Positions 57,232 to 64,000 of a DNA stretch of 64,000 nucleotides are shown here, piece after piece. The stretch is from Apoda limacodes (lineage: Eukaryota; Arthropoda; Insecta; Lepidoptera; Limacodidae). A model generated the notes under the pieces. It did not search any database, had not been told where the DNA came from, and was given only the letters and a program-made list of their open reading frames with translations. The stretch covers positions 1,922,001 to 1,986,000 of the forward strand of contig OX291545.1 of NCBI GenBank assembly GCA_946406115.1, read 5' to 3'. The stretch's first letter is position 1, and each line of letters begins with the position of its first letter. A program made the position numbers and the translations under genes.

Positions 57232-58012
57232 ATAGTAGATTGTATCACAAGGGATCAATAAAATATTTTTACGTCGAGGGTGGTATTTTGAATCCAGAGT
57301 GGGGAGAAGGATTCTAGAGTAGAATCTGAAGCGCAGCGAGGGATTCAAAAACAGCGCTCTAGGTAAAATAATTTTGCAACCGAGTGATACACTTTCTTTT
57401 TATCACCATTTATGAAAAAACAGATAAGTGCTATTTATAAATAAGAATAGTACATTTATTTATTTTATTATCACTACTTGAAGGAAGCGCATTTTTTTTT
57501 TAAAAAGTATCATCATAAATACGAATTTGAGTAAATAATTGGTAAACAATACATTTCACGCAGTTTTTACTTTTTCACTGTTTTTTTCTTAAATTGGTCC
57601 ACGCGCGGCCAGCATTTTTTAATATACAGGTAGTAACTTGTTCATACAATGTTCTTGATCGATCTCTATAATCCACATTCCAAATTGAAATCACTTTCCG
57701 TCCCTAAGGATTCAAAGTGCAACTTTAATCCCTGTTTACGAGGAACCAACCAGCTCTTTTCAAAAAGATATGACAAAAAGGTAGATTGCATCACAAGGGA
57801 AAAATATTTTTTTTTACGGCGAGGGTGCTATTTTGAATCCAGAGTGGAGCGAAGAATTCTAGAGTAGAATCCCTAGCATAGCGAGGGAATCAAAAGACGG
57901 CGCACGAGGTCAAATAATTTTGCGACCGAGTAATACATTCTACTTTATATCACCCTAAATAATAGATATAAATAAGAATAGTTCATTTATTTATTTTATA
58001 ATCACTAAACTG
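57232..58012. repeat. Duplicated block, about 546-bp offset
   Basis: 57232-57480 and 57778-58012 share tagattg-atcacaaggga, a ttttgaatccagagtgg block, gattctagagtagaatc, a cagcgagggattcaaaa block, aaaataattttgc-accgag, and beyond it taaataagaatagt-catttatttattttat. Within each, tgtatcac and gtgatac are inverted about 150 bp apart, so a MITE-like unit was probably duplicated together with its right flank. The open frame at 57649-57867 runs into copy 2 and is not a supported gene. Confidence 0.75.
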
Positions 58013-59254
58013 CAGTGGCTGGTTTCGTGAGAACTATAAAAACGCCCTTTTCACCTCTCCAGCACCAAAAGGGCGGTTTTGCTGTTTAAAAACAGTGGGC
58101 ACAATCGATTTTTGCTGCGAGCGTGAGGCAAAGTAAAGCAACGTTCGAATATTACCTTTTGGTATTTTGCGATACTGAAATTAAAAACAACGCGGTGACC
58201 GGTTTAGAAACAAATTTATTTTAATGAAAAGCATAACTACATTGTATTTTTTCATTGTTGACGTACTTAATATTCATGATTATGTAATAATAATAAAGTA
58301 AATTTCTGAACGCAACTAATTACTTACTTTAACCTTAGATTGTTTATTTACGGAAGTATATATTGTATTTTTTTATAAAAGTTATTGACTTGAGTTACGA
58401 AGATATTTTTTTAACACCAGAAGAGCTAAGATAACTAGTATCTAAGTTTTTTACCAGAGAAGTCACGTAAAAAATATCTTAAAGCATAAGATTGTTCAAT
58501 TATTGGCGACTTTCACAAGGTGCTATTGTTAAAAAGAAAACCTACCTATTGTTTATTTTTTGATAGGAGCAGAGTAAAGTAGGTTGTATTTGTAAACAGA
58601 ATAAACTTATGTCTTAATATGGCTTTTAGTGTGTTCCTTGCATAAGACCTAATTTTCGCTCTGGTAGAAGTGAAAAGTTGTATGTTTCACACGAGAGCAA
58701 ACAACTTTGCTCACTTGTAGAAAAAATAACTATTTTTTTCAAATTTAATAAATTTTGTATTATTTAGTCTATTTTGCACAACGTACAAATAACTTGATTA
58801 AACAAATGATTGCCAAAATATTATATAGAAAGTTCTATGCATTTCAAATGCGTGGGCGCGCGGTCATGCGCCATATTGCCGCTAGATTGTACGCGATAGT
58901 TGCTACGGTGAGTTCGGTGCTCAGTACTACTTACGGACTTCGGCCACCAATAAGGTGCCTCATCGTGCGCAACTCATTTAAATCGCATATTAGTACTTAT
59001 CTTTATAAGTTAAAAATTTACATTTTAGACAAAAACATTTATTGTTTTTTTTTTATTTTACCTAATAATATTGTTAGTAGTTAATTAAAATTTATCGTAG
59101 TTAAGTGTAGTTAAAAATGAGATACAACTCGTAAAAAATTATATCACACCTTTGAATCACTCGCTTCACTTTTTCATCACGACCGCAGCGAGTCAACGTC
59201 TGTCTGTATGTGTCTTTGCTTACAGCTTAAGATCTAACCCTATTTTATTTTAAT
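58013..59254. other. No identified gene
   Basis: 58043-58075 holds a hairpin with a 9-bp stem (cgccctttt and aaaagggcg). The sequence around it, with ctgcgagcgtgaggcaaagt, reads like a dispersed element that I cannot name. The 109-codon frame at 58755-59084 uses a TTG start, has no domain and is not supported. Confidence 0.35.
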
Positions 59255-59760
59255 ACTAGCTGCTACCCGCGACGTCGTCTGCGTGAACGCTATACTATAA
59301 GATCACTTTTTGTGAACAAAACCATAGCGCGATCTAATTCGACGCCAACGCCATCTAGTTGGCCAATAGGAACATTTTTATATGGTGAAGACGAATTATA
59401 ACACATCTAAGTTATGACTTTACACGATTTTTTTACATAAAATAAATGGCTATGTGTGAGTAGAATAATTAATAATTAAGAAGCAAGTCAAATATGCGTC
59501 GTAAGATTACAAGTTGTTACAGAATGCGTTAAAGAAATAAAGGTTCACTGCTCGTTCCCCGTAGGTGATAGCGTGATAATATGTAGCCTATATGTTGACC
59601 CGACTTCTTAATAATATTCGTGCCAAATTTGAAGTAAATCCATGCAGTACGTTTTGAGTTTATCCCGAACATACATACAGACAAACAGACAAAAATTCTA
59701 AAATCTATATTTTTGGCTTCGGTATCGATTGTAGATAACACCCCAAGTATTCTTTTAAAA
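59255..59760 (+). repeat. Dispersed repeat starting actagctgctacccgcgac
   Basis: It opens actagctgctacccgcgacg then tcgtctgcgtgaacgc. It closes with aaatccatgcagtacgtttt, cgaacatacatacagacaaa and tttggcttcggtatcgattg. This is the layout of a common lepidopteran interspersed repeat. The 70-codon minus-strand frame is a by-product. Confidence 0.55.
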
Positions 59761-59814
59761 AATATTCAATGTACAGTTTTGACTTTCCTACGATTTTATT
59801 AAATGTATAGATAA

Positions 59815-60295
59815 AAATAAAAAGCGGCCAAAATGCGAGTCTAGAGTCGCACACAGAGGGTTCCGTACAAACTTATTACATGTAGATAGTTCTACCATCA
59901 TGAGATCAAGTCTCACAGGTTTATGAGCGGTTTTTGGGTTTTTCCCTATATTTGGGATGTAACGTCTTGCTCCTTGCCAAACTTCATGCTTCAAGGTCAA
60001 GGGAAGTATGGTTTTACCAGTAAGATTTTAATTTATTTGTGTCATAATATGCGATAAAAACCGTATTTCGGGCGTATTTTTTTGTTTTATTGACTTAGAA
60101 AGCTTGATATTTTTACAGCTTTAAGTGACCGTAGACCTTAGTATTTGATATTGATTTCCACTTGATACATTCACGGATTTTTGAGAAAAGGGGTCTTGAC
60201 AGACAGATAGACTGACAGACGGACAACAAAATGATCCTATAAGGGTTCCTCTTTTCCTTTTTTCCTTTTGGTACGGAACCCTAAAAACAACTACA
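59815..60295 (+). repeat. Dispersed repeat, local family E, near-complete copy
   Basis: The head is agcggccaaaatgcgagtct then agagggttccgtacaaactt. The body has caagtctcacaggtttatga, gacttagaaagcttgatatt, aagtgaccgtagaccttagt and a gacagacagatagactgaca run. The tail is ttggtacggaaccctaaaaa. It defines the family E consensus order used for the other copies. Confidence 0.7.
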
Positions 60296-61794
60296 TACTT
60301 TAATTGATTCTGTGTCTTAATCTAGTTGATTAAAATATGTAATCTTCATAAGAATTCTATACGAATCATCCCTCACCCTATTTGAAATTCCAGGGTGCTG
60401 CCATAATTGAATATCGTAGGAAAATTTATGATTCTTAGACAATTTTTATAACCTCCTGTGTTTAACGTGTCTGCTACCAACGATTATGAAAGAAGTATGG
60501 TTATTGTCACCCCTTGTTTGCGTTAGCTTGAGGGTAGAAAACCTATCAGCTGTTGATATATATAAAACTGCAAGTGAGTGTGACAGTGCATCATTATAGT
60601 ATGACGCTACAATTTTCGATAAAAAATTACATTCTCAAAAAAGGGATAGGCTAAGGTGTCTTTATACATTTCCCACACGTAGTTATTTACCAGCTTTAAA
60701 GTAGTAAGCGGTGAAATAAAAACCTAGGATGGAATAATACCCATGGCCAGTTCCTTCCTAATGAACTGTATTTAAGCAGTAAATCACGATTGTGCAGGGG
60801 AGAAGTTCGTCATAGTCACCGAAGCAATCTTTTCTAACTCATCTGTGGCACAAAACGATAACAAAGCTTCAGTAGACCAAAACAGAATATTTTCTCGAAG
60901 GTGACAAAAAATGATTTAACGAATATTTATTTCTAAAATCGATCTCAAATCATCTTAAAACAATTTTTTCATTTTCATTTTCATATTTACATCAAAAAAT
61001 TTATGACAATAACCGCTCTTTATAGGTAGAACATTCAGTAACTACCGATTATAAGACCCCTAAAGCCTCGTGCTACATCCTCCACGTGCAGACATGATCG
61101 TGGGGAAATAAGAAAAATGGGATATTTATATTAAATTACCAAACAAACACCGCCACATGTGGGGATAATAACGATAGAAGAAATAAGTGCACACGCCGAT
61201 CATTTGGAAGCTTTGAGTACCTAATGTTGTATGTAATTGGTATATTATGGAATAGTTTATTGACATTTGTGTACGTACCTTATCATTAAATATACCTAGG
61301 TATAATATAAGTATATGGCTCAGTTTACTTTGGTTTATTTTCTTTTTGTTGGTAATACTAACTTAGATAGTCGTGCTAGTTTTAAAAATATATTATGTGA
61401 CTCTTTAAAAATAAAATAAACATGAGGCTCAAAATTAATAAAAAAATCCTTCAGTTTTTATTAGGAATATTAATAGTACATTTTTCACCGAGGGGTGAAA
61501 GTGACTGATTACGAGGGTGTAGTTTGAATACATAAATATATATAATACTTAAACTGATCCGTTCAGTCGCTGGCAAGTTTTACAAAATTTGTAAAAAATT
61601 ATTACAATGTTTCAATTGTGTGATTTCTTTGAATGAACAATTGAATAGAGTAGATAAGTATGCTAATACGTTAACGTACAATATATTTAATAATATTCAT
61701 TTCATTGCCAAGTTAAATTTAAATAAATATGAAAAACTTTCAAATAATAAAAATTTCTGTTTTCAGATTTTATCAAAAATTTACAACTCAGTTC
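60296..61794. other. No gene seen
   Basis: AT-rich. A block tgtctttatacatttcccac then acgtagttatttaccagctt (60658-60697) resembles 41490-41530, so both may belong to another low-copy repeat. The open frame at 61620-61823 ends in repeat H. Confidence 0.4.
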
Positions 61795-62105
61795 ACCAAT
61801 CGATTTCTGCGACAAAGTTTTAGCAAATTCGCGCATAAATTACTTAGATAAGCGAAAATATTGTCTTTTCGGCATATTTTTCGAGTATCTTCTACAGAAG
61901 GTAATAACTCTTAACAAACAACGAAGTCCGCGTAACTCCATTACGAGAGCTCTATCTCAATATGTTTTGATGTTGAATTCATTTCGTTTCTGACTCGATA
62001 TCGGGCGCCCTCTGTTGACTTAGGATACATTTATTGCATTATCATGAAACGTGACCTCATAAACTTCAATAGTGTTTGGATTTTTGTATGTTGAATATGA
62101 AGTAA
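61795..62105 (-). repeat. Repeat pair H, copy 2 (reversed)
   Basis: The plus strand starts near gcgacaaagttttagcaaat and carries gtcttttcggcatatttttc, cgaagtccgcgtaactccat, tcgggcgccctctgttgact and catgaaacgtgacctcataa, the complement of 37150-37490 with few changes. Confidence 0.8.
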
Positions 62106-62684
62106 TCAGGTTTTGCAGACTTGGCAGACTTTGATCAGCATGGCCTAGTTACTTCTTATTTTTGTCAAAAGTAACGAGGAAGTTTCTCTCATTTGTTTTC
62201 TAAGTGAGATTTTTATTTTGATTTTTTTTTTGAGCGTTTCTAATACATTGATAGGTGAACATTTTATTTCTGATCATTTTTGGGTAGAAAGTTAAAATAT
62301 TCATCTAGGCAAGTTTAGTTTTAGGTATCAAAAATATTTTTACGATAAAAATATTTTTCGGACAACTAAAAACTTTAGACTTTAGAAAGTCAAAATTAGA
62401 TTCTTAAGTTATACTCCACCTTTAATTTTATATACCTCCTTTTTTTAACAATGGGAGTAAAAATTAAATGATTAAAAAATCGAAGTTTATGCGAAATATT
62501 CTTACAATAATTTTGATCACTACGATAGCGAAATGTATTGTATATGCTATCTAACCCGCACATTAGTCAGGTGGAAACCAGAGTCACAAACCGTGAGAGT
62601 TGTAGTTGCGCTCGCACACAAATTCTTATTCTTATTGTCTTCTTTGCCGTGTTTACTACATAGTTCAGTGTTTTTTTTTTTTTT
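62106..62684. other. No gene seen
   Basis: AT-rich; ends in the T run that belongs to the next LINE tail. Confidence 0.45.
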
Positions 62685-62865
62685 TTCTTTTATTATGCCA
62701 CTAAGGTGGCAAACAAGCCTACGGTCCGCCTGATGGTAAGCGGTCACCGTAGCCTATGGACGCTTGCAACACCAGGGGCATCACTCGCGCGTTGCCGATC
62801 CTTCAGAAATCTAATAACTGCTTTTTTGAAGAACACCATACTGTAGTCCTTAGAGAAAACCTATA
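62685..62865 (-). mobile_element. LINE 3' end, local family G, copy 5
   Basis: The plus strand reads tatgccactaaggtggcaaa, caagcctacggtccgcctga, tggtaagcggtcaccgtagc and ctatggacgcttgcaacacc, then gaacaccatactgtagtcct and tagagaaaacc. It is the least altered copy of the family G signature in the window. Short open frames on both strands cross it. Confidence 0.8.
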
Positions 62866-63229
62866 TTAATATTAATATGTGATTAAGATTAAGAAGTTGA
62901 TTAAAAGACTGCACTACTAATTATTTCTCCTGACAGACAACACTCACCCCACATTAATGAAAACCATACTATAACGAACATTAATCAGTGTATTCCAACT
63001 AAGTTTAGTTTTGTACAGCGTGGGTAAAATTTTATAAATAAGCTACTTAGCTTAAATGCGTACATTGAACCTACTCAGATACTAGAACATTCTATAGTAC
63101 GGCACAAATAAAAATAGCTTACGATAAGTTTAATATTTTCAGTATTTAGATTTTTAAATTAACTTTCTACGAACGGAAAATAAAAAAATCAATAGCGGCG
63201 CTAGTAAGCTCCTACATGCCTCTAAAAGC
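62866..63229. other. No gene seen
   Basis: AT-rich spacer between two minus-strand LINE pieces. Confidence 0.45.
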
Positions 63230-64000
63230 ATGCTTACGAGGTCTCAGTTTTATAACAATATTCGATCGTTCGTTTCAGCCAGAAGACGTCCACTGCTGAA
63301 CGTTGGCTTCCCCCATATGTTTCCACAACGGCCGGTCCTGCGGCTCTGACCAGGTCTTCTGTCCACCTGCGTCTTTCGAGTCGTGGTCGCCCCTCAAGCA
63401 CTTTTCTTCCCCTTCGGTTATCGGTTCGACGAACGATGTGGCCTGCCCATTGCAACTTCAGCTTGCTAACTGATTGAGCTATGTCGGTTACTTTGGTTCT
63501 TCGGCGAATTTCATCATTTCGAATTTTATCGCACCAAGAAAGACTAAGCATAGCTCTTTCCATATTTCGCTGAGCGACTCTGAGCTTATTTAAAAGACCA
63601 ACAGTAAGAGACCACGTTTCTATACAGTAAGTCATCACTCGTCATCACTTCAAACATTGATTATTGGCTTTCGTCTTTAGACACTGAGGTATTTTGGACG
63701 AAAATATATCGCGTAGTTTCCCGAATGCTGCCCAGCAGAGCTGAATTCTTCGGTTAACCTCCTTCTCAAAATTGGACCTACCTCACTGGTAGGTTACCTT
63801 AATATTTGCCGTAGGTATGTGTATTCGTCAACAACTTCCAGATTAGAATTCCCAACAAAAATCGGTATAGGCGCGACATTGACCTTCGCTTTATCCATAT
63901 TCATTTTAAAGCCAACCTGTTGGGAAACTCCGCTGAGGTCTCCCAGCACCGTGCCTAGGTCTTCCAGCAATTCTGCCATAACCACTATGTCGTCGGCAAA
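63230..64000 (-). mobile_element. RTE-type LINE, 3' part, cut by the window edge
   Basis: On the minus strand, from the right edge, it encodes FADDIVVMAELLEDLG, which contains the catalytic F/Y-A-D-D motif of non-LTR reverse transcriptase (about 63984-64000). Then GFKMNMDKAKVN, SNLEVVDEYTYL and, after frame breaks, MTYCIETWSLTVGLLNKLRV, QRNMERAMLSLSWCDKIRND, EIRRRTKVTDIAQSVSKLKL, QWAGHIVRR and RRRWTEDLVRAAG. This is the standard order of an RTE-clade element from the palm to the C-terminal tail. At least two frame breaks lie between 63640 and 63790. The 5' part, including any endonuclease, is beyond the window. Confidence 0.88.

Noticed and set aside
57649..57867. 72-codon open frame
   Set aside because: Its second half lies in the duplicated non-coding block at 57778-58012.
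58755..59084. 109-codon open frame
   Set aside because: It starts with TTG, has no domain, exon signal or codon bias, and lies in repeat-derived sequence.

Overview
The window looks like nuclear DNA from a moth or butterfly (Lepidoptera). It is AT-rich (roughly two thirds A+T by eye), gene-poor and packed with short, mostly degraded mobile-element copies. The lepidopteran call is an inference. It rests on several dispersed repeats with wording I associate with moth and butterfly genomes: a LINE 3' end reading cctgatggtaagcggtcacc, elements that begin near cggccaagtgtgagac and end near gtacggaaccctaaaaa, and elements ending near gggcgaagccgctggcagaagctag. There are no operons, no bacterial signals, no CRISPR array and no intact tRNA or rRNA gene.

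One host gene can be supported. On the minus strand, a start exon (11140 down to 11001) ends at a GTAAGC donor. It joins in phase to an arginine/serine-rich exon (10302 down to about 10079) that follows a long pyrimidine tract and an AG acceptor. A third exon (8453 down to about 8137) has a good acceptor, lies in the matching phase and is open for about 100 codons. A possible last exon lies at 6904-6785. The product would be a small protein with a Tyr/Gly/Pro-rich N terminus followed by an RS domain, the type of domain found in pre-mRNA splicing factors. I do not recognise the orthologue. A dead RTE-type LINE fragment sits antisense in intron 1.

Everything else is repeat-derived or blank. By region: 0-10 kb has a non-autonomous hAT element with an 8-bp target duplication, LINE tails and the 3' part of the gene. 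10-20 kb has the gene's 5' exons, a 109-bp tandem duplication, a SINE and the first copy of a 200-bp repeat. 20-30 kb has two head-to-head LINE 3' ends, a second SINE, a 477-bp tandem duplication and nested repeats. 30-37 kb is the densest mobile block: a 5S-rRNA-derived fragment, a SINE, a decayed Penelope-like element with recognisable reverse transcriptase and GIY-YIG endonuclease remains, a diverged 110-120 bp tandem array, a Helitron N-terminal remnant and a 480-bp inverted-repeat element. 37-50 kb has repeat pairs, a 19-bp tandem repeat, LINE tails and microsatellites. 50-64 kb has a BEL/Pao integrase remnant, MITE-like elements, duplicated blocks and an RTE-type LINE cut by the right edge.

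All mobile-element reading frames seen here carry stops or frameshifts, so none looks active. The window shows no obvious new multi-gene system. The items most worth following are the RS-domain gene model, the Penelope element with inverted ends next to a Helitron remnant, and the compact 200-bp repeat of unknown class.
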